A DNA stretch of 64,000 nucleotides from positions 111,818 through 175,817 of the forward strand of contig BBCS01000003.1 in NCBI GenBank assembly GCA_001316125.1, written 5' to 3'. Numbering within the stretch: position 1 is the stretch's first letter; each line of letters starts with the position of its first letter. Below the pieces are notes generated by a model, which was not told the origin of the DNA, made no database searches, and saw only the letters and a list, made by a program, of their open reading frames with translations. A program made the translations under genes and the position numbers. Of this stretch, positions 49,676-60,413 are shown in pieces. This DNA comes from Vulcanisaeta distributa JCM 11213. GTDB taxonomy: Archaea; Thermoproteota; Thermoprotei; Thermoproteales; Thermocladiaceae.

Positions 49676-50183
49676 CTTTCAATATTCTATTGAAATCTTC
49701 ATACCTGTGGTGGTCTGCGCCCAGGCGCCGGTCAACGTGATTTACCTTTCAATATTCTATTGAAATCTTCCTGCCCACATGCGCGGCCGTGGTTGCTGCG
49801 AAGCATGTGGAATTCTTTCAATATTCTATTGAAATCTTCTCACAGTGACTACGTGAGGATCAGGCAGTACGTGGTGGAGACTTTCAATATTCTATTGAAA
49901 TCTTCCTGTGCCTGTGCCTGCAGGTTGTGTGGGAAACATGCAGTTTCTGCTTTCAATATTCTATTGAAATCTTCCGAATAAGGGCGGTGGCGGCAACAGC
50001 AGCAGCAACAACAACAACTTTCAATATTCTATTGAAATCTTCCCTGACGTCAAGGACGAATTGATTGAGGCGATTTTGAGTAAGGACTTTCAATATTCTA
50101 TTGAAATCTTCCTTGTGTTCACGAGTCAGGTGGTGAAACCCACACGTTTAGTATTGATCTTTCAATATTCTATTGAAATCTTC
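49676..50183 (-). CRISPR. CRISPR array, 8 repeats and 7 spacers
   Basis: Identical 25-base repeats begin at 49676, 49746, 49815, 49881, 49950, 50018, 50087 and 50159. Spacers are 41-47 bases. On the minus strand the repeat ends in ATTGAAAG, the usual crenarchaeal 8-base crRNA handle, and a TATA-like box lies to the right, so transcription is probably leftward. The repeat contains TTTCAATA-TTC-TATTGAAA, a perfect 8-base inverted repeat. No cas genes are in the window; the array may use a system elsewhere. Confidence 0.95.
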
Positions 50184-50217
50184 TGGTTCGTTGGTTTGTT
50201 TTGGTCTTTTTAAGTTT
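50184..50217 (-). promoter_or_regulatory. Likely CRISPR leader/promoter
   Basis: Right-hand flank, T-rich on the plus strand. Reading leftward, CTTAAAAAGACC (about 50204-50215) is a BRE/TATA-like element 20-30 bases before the first repeat at 50183, as expected for a crenarchaeal array transcribed on the minus strand. Confidence 0.5.
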
Positions 50218-50950
50218 TTCTTCTTGGTATTTTTGGTTTTCATTGGAACGTCTTTCTGCTTCTAATCTTTATGGTTCGTGCTTGTTCTCGCGGTGTTTAA
50301 GCGGAATTGAATTGTTGTTCCCACGGAATTTCTACTCCGCCTAACCGAGCCTGTTCTAATGGTGTTTTATGCATTGTAAAACGGTGAGCATGCACGAAAC
50401 CATACACACAGTGCAATTTTAAATCACGCACAACCCCATGAAGCATGCACCCCCCCAAACCACGCATATTACCGTACATGCCATATTTTATTAATGCACG
50501 GTAACCTACACAATGTGTGTTGGTGAGGTCATGGTCTTGGGAGTCTCGATCACCTAGTTAGGAGGGCTTAAGTTAATGATCTACGGCGTGGATCTGTCTT
50601 TGTTTAAGATGGCATCGATGGCTATTCGGTTGGCAAATGTGAAGGTTAGACCGAGGGTAAATCGCTAATTGAGGTTGATTATGTGAGGATGGGTGTATAC
50701 GTGATTAATGCTGGTCATAACGCCAAGTTAACCCAACGAGGTAAGGAATAGTTTACGTGAGCCATGGTGAAATTAAGAAGCGCCCAGGCTGGTCGTTAAG
50801 GTCTGTGAGGTTCTGAGAAGGATGCTTAATGAGACAATGAACGAAGGTAAGATCGAGAGAGCTCGATCAGTGACCAAGGCGATGATTAACCTAAACTGCC
50901 CCGCCCAAGGTCCACGGACCTAATAGAACAATCATGCAATGACCGTGTTG
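50218..50950. other. Gene-poor stretch with short coding-like fragments
   Basis: No convincing gene. A plus-strand fragment near 50572 starts MIYGVDLSLFKMASMAIRLANVKVR and, after a one-base shift near 50655, continues GKSLIEVDYVRMGVYVINAGHNAKL to a stop at about 50750. A minus-strand fragment (50297-50479) reads TMHKTPLEQARLGGVEIPWEQQFNSA. Both look like decayed gene pieces, perhaps from a mobile element, but no transposase motif or terminal repeat is visible. Confidence 0.35.
50851..50868. repeat. GATCGAG/CTCGATC inverted repeat
   Basis: Seven-base arms around AGAG in the gene-poor stretch. Could be a transcript hairpin or a protein-binding site; no gene assignment possible. Confidence 0.3.
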
Positions 50951-50951
50951 G

Positions 50952-51032
50952 CGGCCCCCCCGGTGGGATTTGAACCCACGACCTACGGCTTAGAAGGCCG
51001 CCGCTCTATCCATGCTGAGCTACGGGGGGGCC
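50952..51032 (-). tRNA. tRNA-Arg (TCT)
   Basis: On the minus strand: acceptor GG-C(run)-G, D arm GCTC...GAGC, anticodon stem GCGGC/GCCGT with loop CTTCTAA (anticodon TCT), T arm GTGGG-TTCAAAT-CCCAC, discriminator G at 50952. No intron, CCA not encoded. Both acceptor strands hold seven-base runs (C7 in the tRNA 5' strand, plus 51024-51030; G7 in the 3' strand, plus 50955-50961), whereas a 7-bp stem needs four in each. So both are inflated by three. Confidence 0.92.
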
Positions 51033-51071
51033 GATAATGATTTAGATTATTAATTTTTTAGTTTTTCTCGT

Positions 51072-51899
51072 TTAAACCCTCAGGATCTTTACTGTAAACC
51101 TAAACCTCCTCTCCTCGTTGGGCCTTATTATAATTAGTCCCATACCGTTGTGGTAAGCGTCTGGTGCTCCGCTCATTGGTTCTATCGCTATTGCGTTGGG
51201 CACTCCCGTGAATATTTGAACGTAGGGCATATCATACCTTATGATCCTTATCGTTGAGTATTGCGATTCAAGTATTATATCGCCGTTTATTAGGAAGCAG
51301 TCGTCAAATTCCCTCTTTGTTGTATTACTTAGGTTAAACGGTATTAACCTGCCAGTTGGTATTTTGTTTACTGCCTCGCACATTCGTACATCTCCCTGGG
51401 CATTTAATCTCCAGTCATTGCTAACAATGAAGTATGGATGAGCACCAACAACTAGCGGTGCATTCTTAAGTCCCGTATTTTTAATGATGATGTCAACATT
51501 GAGTTCCTTACTGACTAATGCGTACTTAACCGTTAGCGTTAATTCCGTTGGATAGCCTGGGTTACGAAGAACATGCATAAAGGACGCACTATCCTTGCTG
51601 ATGGATTCCACATCCCATTCCTCATTTAATACAAGCCCATGAATGGCATGACCCTCCTCATTCCTGGGCAGGGAATACCTTACACCCTCAAATTCGTATT
51701 CTCCACCCTTAACACGGTTAGCAAATGGTATTAACATGGCCATACCACCCCCCCATGTTGGTTTATCGGTATTACCAGGCAGCACAACATCTTTACCCAG
51801 CACTGCCCATCTAAGTAAGTACGCGCCCTTACTACATATCACTGCTTGGGAAACTTCATTGCTTAATTCGACGCACTTCACGATAGGCGCATTGCGCAT
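51072..51899 (-). CDS. Aldose 1-epimerase (galactose mutarotase-like)
   Basis: Interconverts alpha and beta sugar anomers. About 275 residues with FANRVKGGEYEFEG, the catalytic His in GHAIHGLV and GAHPYF, and the later Glu region IAIEPMSGAPDAYHNG, the usual order in the GalM family. Intact. The genome also has galK and galT at 11.7-14 kb, so it may serve galactose salvage, but it is not in that operon. Confidence 0.85.
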   Translation of the reverse strand: MRNAPIVKCVELSNEVSQAVICSKGAYLLRWAVLGKDVVLPGNTDKPTWGGGMAMLIPFANRVKGGEYEFEGVRYSLPRNEEGHAIHGLVLNEEWDVESISKDSASFMHVLRNPGYPTELTLTVKYALVSKELNVDIIIKNTGLKNAPLVVGAHPYFIVSNDWRLNAQGDVRMCEAVNKIPTGRLIPFNLSNTTKREFDDCFLINGDIILESQYSTIRIIRYDMPYVQIFTGVPNAIAIEPMSGAPDAYHNGMGLIIIRPNEERRFRFTVKILRV

Positions 51900-51967
51900 G
51901 TATTAATTTATTTTTCGTGCCCTGCCTGTGAAAAATACTTTTAAATTGATTATTTAATCAAGCCGTA

Positions 51968-54306
51968 ATGAGCAAGGCGAAGACCGCTGGTAAGGCTAAG
52001 GTGGAGACTATCACTCAGGTAGTGCCTGCCGTGCCGCTTGATATCAAGATTACGCAGTGGATCGCCATGCTCTCGGCCACAGTCTCCTTCACATTACTCG
52101 CCTACTACCTAAGATTATACCCCCCCGTGCTACTCTATGGCTGGTACATAAATGAGTTTGACCCCCCCTACATAAGGCTCTTCATGACCGAGCAAATGCT
52201 TAAGTACGGAACCATAAGAGGGCTACTCTGGTGGCTTCATAAGGGTTACGGCACATTATTCATGCACTTCTGGTACCATGGGGGGGTGCCAACTGGACTG
52301 TAATATTATCACCGGGTGTTTCCTGGTTTGGCGTACTTACGTATAAGATATTATCACACTTCGGCTTTGACCTGCTTCAATCAGTTATCCTACTCCCCGC
52401 AATAGCAAATGCCGCCGTTGTGCCAGCGATGTTTTATCTCGCTATCGACTTGGCGGCAAGTACGTAGGCCTACTGGCGGCCTTATGGTCCGTATTCACCA
52501 CAATGTTCCTGCAAAGGGGGGGTACGGCTGGTTGGTTTGCGGCAGAACCACTATTTCAATTCATAGCAACCCTAGGCATTGCCTTCTATATCGAGTCCCT
52601 GACAAGGAAGGATAATTACTGGATATTATTTGCCGTACTCTCGGCAATATTTAACGGTATAACAACCTGGGTGTGGGGGGGTTCCTACGTATTCCTATGG
52701 AACTTCTACGGGCTATTCACAATAGTGATATTACTTTACCTACTTATTAAGATCGCCAGGAGACAAAGCCTACCATTCACAATCGATAAACTTGTAATAA
52801 CCTACGTACTTACTGACCTTGGGTTCTCAGCCTTCGTAGCCATAACGCCCAGGTACGGCTTTCATACGTTAGTATCTGGAATGGGTGGTGTGGCCAATGC
52901 CGCCTTACTGTTCTCGATAATAGCCTACGCATTAATAAAGCTATACCCAAGGTATCCAAGGATCATGGTGCCCGTGGTCAGGTACTTCCTCATGGCCATA
53001 GTAGTGCTCGTGATTGCAGTGATTGGGTTGAGCTTCACCTCAGTGGGTGGTAAGTTCCTTGGTGCATTATTACCATTAGCTAGGAGCGCCATCGTACAGA
53101 GCGTTGCTGAGCACTCCCCATCAACACTTCAACAGGGTATGTATAATATCTCAATAACAGTACCATTCGTGATATACACGATATTACTCTCCATAATGTC
53201 CCTATCACTCCCAGCAATACTAGTTAGTCTTGGTTCATTGGCTGCCGCCTACTTCGCTTCATCGGAGGTTTGGCTATTCATGCTACTTGGACTATTCTGG
53301 GTGCCAGCTACTGCGTATGGTTTTGTAAAACTCACGGAACTTGCATTGAATAGGCGTATCCTAGTTGGTTTATCCATAGCGGCTTTACTCGGTGTCGTAC
53401 TAGCCATTGCCCTAGTGGTCAACATACAGCCCGCTCTATCAATGTCCATAATGCCCCAGCAAATAGTTAGTACCGTGACGCCACCAATACCAACGCCCGA
53501 CTGGTTAGATGCACTTCAGTGGCTATCCTACAATACTCCACCAAATGCGACTGTGCTCTCATGGTGGGACTATGGCTATTGGATCGCGGTTATTGGAAAT
53601 AGGACGAGCCTAGCCGATAACTCCACGGTAAATAGTACGCAAATAGCGCTGATAGGTAGCTTCTTCATGTCAAGTCCATATAATTATACTGGTGTGCTGG
53701 AAAAATTGAATGAATTGCACGACCCACAGTATATACTGATTTTTGAACCATACACCGTATTCCCAGTTAACTTAACGAACTACGGATTAGGAACGGTATG
53801 CGTGCTCATACCTGAGTATCCAGCGGGTGGTGACTTCGCAAAGAGTTATTGGATGGCTAGGATAGCAGGTTACACAAACAACTACATACTTAACACCTTC
53901 ATATCCCCCCCTGCCCAGGTTGGCTCCTCGACAATTTACGTACCATTTGCCAATAACACATTTTACGCGGCTTATAACGTCACACTCTACGATTTAATGT
54001 TCAATTCTGAGGTTGTTGATTCGTCGTACATGGTGTGGTCTACGTGCACCATAAATGGCATGCCAACTTATTGGATATTTGAGGGTGTACCAACAATAAT
54101 GCCCGGCATGAACGCCACATCATTTAAGTTAACATACATAGCTTACCTGGTTATAACGGGCCAATAACGCCTGGTACTATCTGTTACAACCACCGCCCTG
54201 GGCCCAGCTGGTCTATGTATCTAGACCATATGGTTGGGTAATAATTTACAAGATCAATTACAGTGTTCTTGAGACCTTGGTGCGTAATCAAACATTGACT
54301 CGATAA
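51968..54306 (+). CDS. aglB: AglB, archaeal oligosaccharyltransferase (STT3) (frame-broken)
   Basis: Transfers the lipid-linked glycan to Asn in N-x-S/T of exported proteins. Multi-helix N-terminus with the first acidic motif in WYINEFDPYIRLF (a C7 inserts a Pro), then about 12 helices, and an outer C-terminal domain with the signature WWDYGYW. Breaks near 52285, 52450, 54148 and 54165; with the last two repaired the protein ends at 54306. TATA-like ACTTTTAAATTG about 25 bases before the ATG. Confidence 0.92.
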
Positions 54307-54322
54307 TAGTTCATTAATTTAT

Positions 54323-54556
54323 TCACTGGGTCTTGGATTGATTAGACCTTGAAATAATGGTGTTAATTATGTCCGGGCTAAGTTTAATCTTACCACTCAT
54401 GACCTTCATAATCAGCCTATACCTACCATATTTATCATCAGGTGAGTACTTGGGCGGGTGTGGTATCTCGAGTTCACCACCGCAGTATGGGCATCTGTCC
54501 TTCCCCCCCAGGGTGTACCTACCACAATTTTTGCACCTCCTCAATATTGAGTCCAT
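54323..54556 (-). CDS. nop10: Nop10, H/ACA RNP protein
   Basis: Small zinc-ribbon component of archaeal H/ACA pseudouridylation complexes. RRCKNCGRYTL and DRCPYCGGELEIPHPPKYSPDDKYGRYR are the family signature. ATG at 54556 gives the standard start; a few residues upstream are open. The C-terminal 25 residues extend beyond the usual 55-60. Last gene of the block that begins with PriS. Confidence 0.9.
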   Translation of the reverse strand: MDSILRRCKNCGRYTLGGKDRCPYCGGELEIPHPPKYSPDDKYGRYRLIMKVMSGKIKLSPDIINTIISRSNQSKTQ

Positions 54557-54569
54557 AATTGCCACCTAG

Positions 54570-55422
54570 TTACTCGCCTATCCTCGTGAAGCTTGCCTCA
54601 CCACCCCCCCTCTTTCTAATCTCCGTAGTAACCAGGTTAATCACATCCTTAAGAACCTGCTCTAACTTCTTTGGATCCTTACCCACAATGTCTATCCTAT
54701 ACCTGGGAGGACCTATTGTATATATTCGAACATCCTCAGCACCCTCCTTCCTAGCCAACTCCATGGCCTTAAGTAATACATCCCTAATATGCTTAACTCC
54801 GTCAGGTTTAATACTAATCATCCTAATTATGCCGGAAATCTCCACGGGCTCCACCTCAACCCTTTCCCTGGCTATCTCTGCAATGGCATTAATAACGTCG
54901 TCACTAAGGCCCAATTTCCTGAGGTCGTCAGACCCGTATTTAGCCACGTTCTCGAATATCGATAGGAAGTCTCCGTAGTAATCCTCGAGCTTCCACCCAA
55001 AGTCTTGTAACGCCTTATCAAGTGGTATATTCAGTTTCTTGGCAACAAGCTCAAGAAGTCTCACACCCTAAGTGTCCTCTTCCACTTCGTTAGCTTCTCC
55101 TTCTTCTCCTCCTCCTTAACCTTCCTAAGTGATACATCGATGAGTCTCCTACGCGCATCAACCTAATAACCCTAAACACCGTCTTTTGACCCAGCCTTAG
55201 GTAATCCTTAATGTCGTGGAACCAGGACTGAACAATCTCATTAATTGGCGCATAAGCCTCAATACCCCCATACTCATCAAGGAGAACATACGCACCATGC
55301 TCTAATATCCTATATACGGTTCCAATAACCAACTCACCAATGTCAGGCAATTCCTTCCTAGCTATCCTCACTGATAGCACGTTCTTCCTAATATCGTCTA
55401 CCTTCTCCTCCTTCTTACTCAT
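54570..55422 (-). CDS. Translation initiation factor aIF2 alpha (frame-broken)
   Basis: Alpha subunit of the aIF2 trimer that carries initiator tRNA. N-terminal S1 domain (PDIGELVIGTVYRILEHGAYVLLDEYGGIEAYAPINEI), helical middle (LLELVAKKLNIPLDKALQDFGW) and the C-terminal alpha-beta domain (IRMISIKPDGVKHIRDVLLKA). Breaks around 55060-55165 separate the S1 domain from the rest. Followed by Nop10 after 13 bases, a classic archaeal order. Confidence 0.92.
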
Positions 55423-55465
55423 CGACTATGAGAGGATGGGATATAATTTATACTTTTTCATTGTT

Positions 55466-55672
55466 TTACTCGTATACGGCAACAACGGTTGCCCCAACAA
55501 TCCTGCCCTTACCACCGGTAGGCTCTATGAGCACGTTACCGCAGACCAAACACCTAACAACCATGGCCGGTCTATCAAAGACTACCTGCTCATTACCACA
55601 ATTATTACACCTAACCCTCAGGAACCTTGATCTCGGTCTTGGGACAAGGACCGAGCGCCAATTAGTGGGCAT
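55466..55672 (-). CDS. rps27e: Ribosomal protein S27e
   Basis: A 68-residue zinc-ribbon ribosomal protein: [27 protein letters not shown] with two CxxC pairs. ATG at 55672 chosen because GAGGTGGTGA lies just upstream. Located between L44e and aIF2-alpha, the conserved archaeal order. Confidence 0.93.
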   Translation of the reverse strand: MPTNWRSVLVPRPRSRFLRVRCNNCGNEQVVFDRPAMVVRCLVCGNVLIEPTGGKGRIVGATVVAVYE

Positions 55673-55682
55673 TATCACCACC

Positions 55683-55967
55683 TCACTTAGCCTCAGCTAA
55701 CTCGAGTTTCTTTAACCTACCAACGGTCCTCATTAGCACATAGCCGCATTGTCTGCATTGGAGCTTAACGACTATCTTCTTCGTAGTCTTAGCAAACCTC
55801 TTCTGCTTAGGCTTTCTGCTGGAGCCATAGCCCTTAAGCTTCCTTAAGTATCTCCTCTGTCCCTCGGCTAGGTTCCTCCTCTTCCCATGGCTATAAATCG
55901 TCACTGTATGATCCGTGTATGCATTGCACCTTGGGCAATAAACCCTCACAACCTTGGGAAACTTCAC
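55683..55967 (-). CDS. rpl44e: Ribosomal protein L44e
   Basis: A 94-residue large-subunit protein with two CxxC pairs ([26 protein letters not shown]). Starts at GTG 55967 (VKFPKVVRV, where ATG is usual); the frame is open upstream but that part belongs to the GINS gene region. Highly basic and otherwise canonical. Confidence 0.93.
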   Translation of the reverse strand: MKFPKVVRVYCPRCNAYTDHTVTIYSHGKRRNLAEGQRRYLRKLKGYGSSRKPKQKRFAKTTKKIVVKLQCRQCGYVLMRTVGRLKKLELAEAK

Positions 55968-56019
55968 GGAGTAACCACAGGATAAAACCCCCCCTTTTAT
56001 ATTTTTACCTCCGTTGATT

Positions 56020-56544
56020 CTAACGAATAATATCGATAACTCCTCTACGGAGAAGCTCTTCAGCGTCACTCCTCGGTATCACCGCAATGTCGAATTGAGA
56101 GAACGGTCCTATTGTTACTAAACGAACGCTGTATAGTACAGGGAATCCCCCCCTCTTAAACGACACAATTGCAAATCCCTGAGCCTCACTCCTTGGGGGG
56201 GCCTCGGTAATCCTAAGTTCCAATAATGGCATAAGGAACCTCCTCTCCTCTGGTAGTAATGCATCCTGAGGTAACTCTTTACCAGCTTGATAATACTTCA
56301 TTATCTTCTCAATCCTCTTCCTAACGAGTATCGCTATTGTCTCCCTAACCATGCTCATTGTAGACTCAACCAATTCCTTATCAAGCACATTACCACTCAT
56401 CGACAATTTACTATTCAACTCCTGCACTAATTGAGCATATGATTCAAATGGTGGTTTCTGAATTTCCTCAGTACTCACCTCAAGCTTCGTGAAGTCCATC
56501 AACCTCCTAAGCACATCACTAATCAACTGGCTCACCCCAACCAC
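56020..56544 (-). CDS. GINS complex subunit (Gins15/51-like)
   Basis: Replication-fork factor that links MCM helicase and primase. About 174 residues, helical A-domain ([17 protein letters not shown]) and a small beta B-domain at the end ([24 protein letters not shown]). The B-domain at the C-terminus and the position directly after priS point to the Gins51 (Gins15) type. GTG start at 56544 follows the priS stop without a gap. Confidence 0.75.
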   Translation of the reverse strand: MVGVSQLISDVLRRLMDFTKLEVSTEEIQKPPFESYAQLVQELNSKLSMSGNVLDKELVESTMSMVRETIAILVRKRIEKIMKYYQAGKELPQDALLPEERRFLMPLLELRITEAPPRSEAQGFAIVSFKRGGFPVLYSVRLVTIGPFSQFDIAVIPRSDAEELLRRGVIDIIR

Positions 56545-57564
56545 TCATACTAGGTAAATACCGACGTAAGTAGGCACTTTAATAATACTCCCTTCATCAC
56601 CATTAACATCCTCACCAAGGATCCTCCTCACAGGTAACTTCTTAGTTAGTCTCAATGTTAATGAACCCCCCCTCCTAAACTGTATCGCCTTATCAATGAT
56701 GAAATCAACCCCCCCTCTCTAAATCGCTTGGGCTTACCTTAACAACCCTTAACCCAGTCTTGCCATGAAGTGAGTTGGGCATCCTAATCAGCCTATGAAC
56801 ATCCATCGTCACCACCTCATCGACATGCGTAGATAAGCGTTCACTAACCACGGGATTCAGGGAATTAAGTTTCCGAATTATGTACTTACTCAACCTTCTT
56901 CTACCGCCGAGATTATTAAGTAAGTCAGGGTCTAACTCATGAATTAGTGATGCCAACCTACCACCAATGCCCCTTAACCTGGCATCTATGAGGATGGTGT
57001 TACCCCTAATTAAACGCTCAATATCAAAACCACGCATAAGCAGATAATCAATTACCTCCCTCCTCTCCTCATCCGTTAATCCCCTAACATCGGGTAACTC
57101 AATATGTACGTGATAACCCCTGTGGCCACTGAAGAATATCTTAATAGATGAATCCGAAAACCCAAAATCCTCAATCAAGAAATCGATGAGCTTATTAACC
57201 TCTTCAGTAGCGTCACTCAGGCAGTCGAGCGTCATTAATTCAACACCCTGACAATTCTGCGTTGGTAAGTGATCGCCATCGATGTCAAAGATTAGGTCGG
57301 CGCCGAGCCAACCTTCGCATCCATATCTGGATTGGCGGGATCGTTGTAAAGGGCTGATGAGTAATATACGTGAGATGGAACATTACTTATTAGGTAATGC
57401 CTCAATTCATCACCGCTCTTAAATGCCGCGTGCCTAATCATTCCCTCCTTATCGAAGAATTGAAAACCAAACTCCCTCCTCTCTAGATCACTTATTTCTG
57501 ATAAATCAATTCCCCTATAGTAATTCCTAAATAGTACCTTCACCAAATCAATGAAGCCCTGCAT
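56545..57564 (-). CDS. priS: DNA primase small subunit (frame-broken)
   Basis: Catalytic subunit of the archaeal eukaryotic-type primase. The catalytic Asp pair is in LIFDIDGDHL (around 57270-57295), followed by SGHRGYHVHI and RMPNSLHGKTGLRV. Breaks near 57300 and at a C7 run (56709-56715) before the last 55 residues, which end KVPTYVGIYLV. About 340 residues when joined. First gene of the block priS-GINS-L44e-S27e-aIF2a-Nop10. Confidence 0.92.
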
Positions 57565-57645
57565 ATAAACACCTATGCTATTAATTTTTACATTAAAATT
57601 ATTTTTATCAGGGTAAAAACCATATTATTTAATTATAATAGTGAA

Positions 57646-58400
57646 TTACTCGATCATTGGTGCTATGTAATACGTTAACTTACCACCCATTGGTATCTCA
57701 AACGTAAGTGCAATGGGCTTCTGCGTGGCGAACTCAATTGTAACTATATCACTAATCCTATAGGCCTTTGACACCGTGTCGACTAAGTAATCAAGGCTGT
57801 ACTTAGCCGTTGCCGGCTCCTTAAGGTCATATTCAAACATAACCTCACCCTCCTTCTCAAACTTTACCTCAACGTCGCCCTTATCACTACTCGCGGATAC
57901 GTATAACCCGTCATCCTTTGCATCGAATTTAACGGCATCAGCTATTACATCAGCATCCTTAAGCGCCTCATTTAGTGCATCACTAGACACCTTAGCAAGT
58001 ACCGTATACACAACCTTTGGCGTCGGCAATTCCTCAGCACCGATATCAATTAATGGTAGTGTCATAGTCCTTGAAGCCTTACCCACAAGCCTTACCTTGA
58101 GCTTACCCTCACTAATCTCCATGCCCAGTTTATCACCCTTCTTAATCCTCCTCAGCAACTTCTTGAAATCATCGAAGTTAACGCCAATCCTAACCTCCTC
58201 ATTAAGGCTTTCAGGGAACTCCTCGAATGCTCCCTGGGTATTAATAAATCAATCATCGCCGTCCTCGATGGGTCCAAGGCCCTTAGCTTAAGGCCATCAC
58301 TTGCTAACGTGAAGCTTGCTTCCTCGATTAATGCTGATACTGCATCTATTATTTGCGAGAACTCCCTCGCATCTGGGTATGTTATCTTAACCTCTGACAT
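57646..58400 (-). CDS. pcn: PCNA sliding clamp (frame-broken)
   Basis: DNA polymerase clamp subunit. N-terminus VKITYPDAREFSQIIDAVSALIEEASFTLASDGLKLRALDPSR, C-terminus YYIAPMIE, about 250 residues. One lost base near 58230 (EAFEEFPESLNEEVRIG expected) splits it. Crenarchaea often have several PCNA genes; only one is in this window. It lies 81 bases upstream of priS. Confidence 0.92.
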
Positions 58401-58473
58401 TAAATAAACTAACCGCCACTTAAATATAAACTCTACATCCTCAGCAGAAACAATATTACTTGGTAATTACGTT

Positions 58474-58810
58474 TTACTCATACTCACGCCAGACGTACCC
58501 ACACCTAACGCACTTATAGAACCTAGTTGGCGGTTCATCAGCGGCCCTGGTCTGCTGAACCCAGAAGTACGCCTCCTCATAGCCACACCTTGGGCAGGTC
58601 TTCCTAACCTTGGGCAGAGCCTCTTCGCCAGACTTCGTCAATACTATTGGTTTATCATCTCTTAGCAACCATTGTCCTCTCAACAAGTTTCGCATTACCT
58701 GTACCAGCCTCCTCCTCATAACCACACTTAGGGCACCTCCAAACGGCCTTCCCATCCTTCTTTGTTAAAACCATTACACTCTTACATCTCGGGCAGAATT
58801 TAATGGCCAT
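58474..58810 (-). CDS. tfs: Transcription elongation factor TFS (frame-broken)
   Basis: TFIIS/Rpb9-like zinc protein that restarts stalled RNA polymerase. N-terminal ribbon KFCPRCKSVM...WRCPKCGYEE and C-terminal ribbon KTCPRCGYEEAYFW...YKCVRCGYVW with the acidic tip ADEPP (Asp-Glu) needed for RNA cleavage. A two-base loss near 58655 (KRDDKPIVLT expected) divides it. About 113 residues. Confidence 0.92.
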
Positions 58811-58831
58811 TGCACAAACCCACAGAGCAAC

Positions 58832-59723
58832 CTATTTATTAATCCTTCTAATCATCAACCAATAAGCCCTACGCTTAGCCTCATTAATTAAGTAGCGATA
58901 AACAGATCCCCCATATCTTATCATCATTCCTAATCTTATTCTCAAAATTCTCATAACCTGCCCACGCCCTAAAGGCCTCCTCGGTCTTCTCATCCCAATT
59001 ACCGTGTAATTCACCTCGATAAAAACCAAGACCCTTAAGGACCCTCTGAATCGTTAATGCAACGTCAGCCTTTAAAACCACATCATTAGGATCCTCCCTA
59101 CTCAACAGCGTTAACTCCCAAATGCTAAGCAATCTACGCAACTCAGCAACAGGATCTGGGTGATCATCAACCCTGAGGTCAACGTACGTATCAGTTAGGC
59201 CGAGGTAACCACCGCCTGGCCTAAGCACTATAATCGCGGCCGATTGCCTACCCCCCCTCCTATCACCGCCAGCCGCATCACCGGCAGTTAATGCCTCAAG
59301 CAATTTATCAACTAACTCGCCCCGTTTCGCCTCAAAGGCTTTAGCCATTTTCTCGAGAACCTCAGGACCAACGAGTATATTACCCTGAACCGCGTAGCCA
59401 CTACCCACAATGTGACCCGCATACTCAGGGCACTTTGAACCCGTATAAGCGGCTGCGTCACCCCCGTATAGACACTACACCAAGTTGTCTCTCCTCCCTA
59501 CCTGAATCCTCATTAAGCGCCTTAATTAATGCATCATTAGCATTAAGGCCCGATTCAAGCAACCTAAGTATTAATGAGCCTAACCTCGGGTTCGCATAGC
59601 ACTGCGTTGCTACAGCGCCTATACCAGCCCGTGCATGAGGCACTATGCGCCTACGGCTATGAATTTAGATGCGACAGCAATGCCAACATCCACACCGTCG
59701 GTCGCCACTATGGAGAACGTCAT
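58832..59723 (-). CDS. DUF1028 (Ntn-hydrolase-like) protein with C-terminal extension (frame-broken)
   Basis: Starts FSIVATDGVDVGIAVASKFIAVGA, then VPHARAGIGAVATQCYANPRLG and AGHIVGSGYAVQGNILVG, the DUF1028 signature. A C-terminal domain (LTIQRVLKGLGFYRGELHGNWDEKTEEAFRAWAGYENF) resembles a peptidoglycan-binding-type helical repeat often fused to DUF1028. Breaks near 59646, 59460 and at a C5 run (58911-58915). About 295 residues. Reaction unknown. Confidence 0.75.
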
Positions 59724-59868
59724 AAGCCTAGTAATGCATTTCGTAATAAATTCGTAATAAATCTTTTACCTAGGCATTGACTCTAGAGGTTAGTTCTGCC
59801 TAAAATAAGCGGTCACGCTAAGTAAATGCTTATTAACCCTAATTGCCCCCCCGCATTCTTGATCGGCC

Positions 59869-60350
59869 TTGGTAAGCGTTAAGGACGTACCCGCGGACCT
59901 ACTGATTAAGGAATTAGCAAAGTATTTGAGGGAGAACGTACCTCAGGTAAAGCCGCCAGACTGGGCATTATTCGTTAAGACCGGTCCAAATAAGGATAGG
60001 CCCCCAATGCAGGATGATTGGTGGTACATAAGGCCGCCGCCATTTTAAGGAAGGTCTACTTAAACGGCCCAGTTGGGCTCGGTAGCCTGAGGATGGCATT
60101 TAGCTATAGGGCCAAGGTCGGTAGCGCCGTTAGGAGTGAGAGGACTAGGAAGGCGGGTGGTGCAATAATTAGGAATATACTGCACCAACTCGAGGCTGCC
60201 GGTCTCATAACAAAGACAAAGGAGGGTAGGGTGGTAACGCCACAGGGCAGGTCACTACTTGATAAAATTGCTTTAAACATATTTAAGGAATTGGTTAAGC
60301 AAAGGCCTGAACTTGCCAAGTACTTAGCACCGAAGACGACCACTGAGTAA
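59869..60350 (+). CDS. rps19e: Ribosomal protein S19e (frame-broken)
   Basis: Small-subunit protein of about 160 residues: [45 protein letters not shown], then [20 protein letters not shown] and an HTH-like end. One indel near 60030-60045 separates the halves. TTG start at 59869 follows the TATA-like CTTATTAA about 35 bases upstream. Confidence 0.92.
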
Positions 60351-60413
60351 TTACTAGCTATGCATCAATGAAGGTTTAAGGTTAATAAATAGGCCCACTA
60401 CCTTTGTTATGCC

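Noticed and set aside
49676..50183. Peptide-coding reading through the CRISPR repeats (FNILLKSS repeats)
   Set aside because: It is the translation of the CRISPR repeat; spacing and spacers show a CRISPR array, not a gene.
50297..50479. Minus-strand 60-residue frame (MYGNMRG...)
   Set aside because: No family match I can recognise and no promoter; treated as a fragment in the gene-poor stretch.
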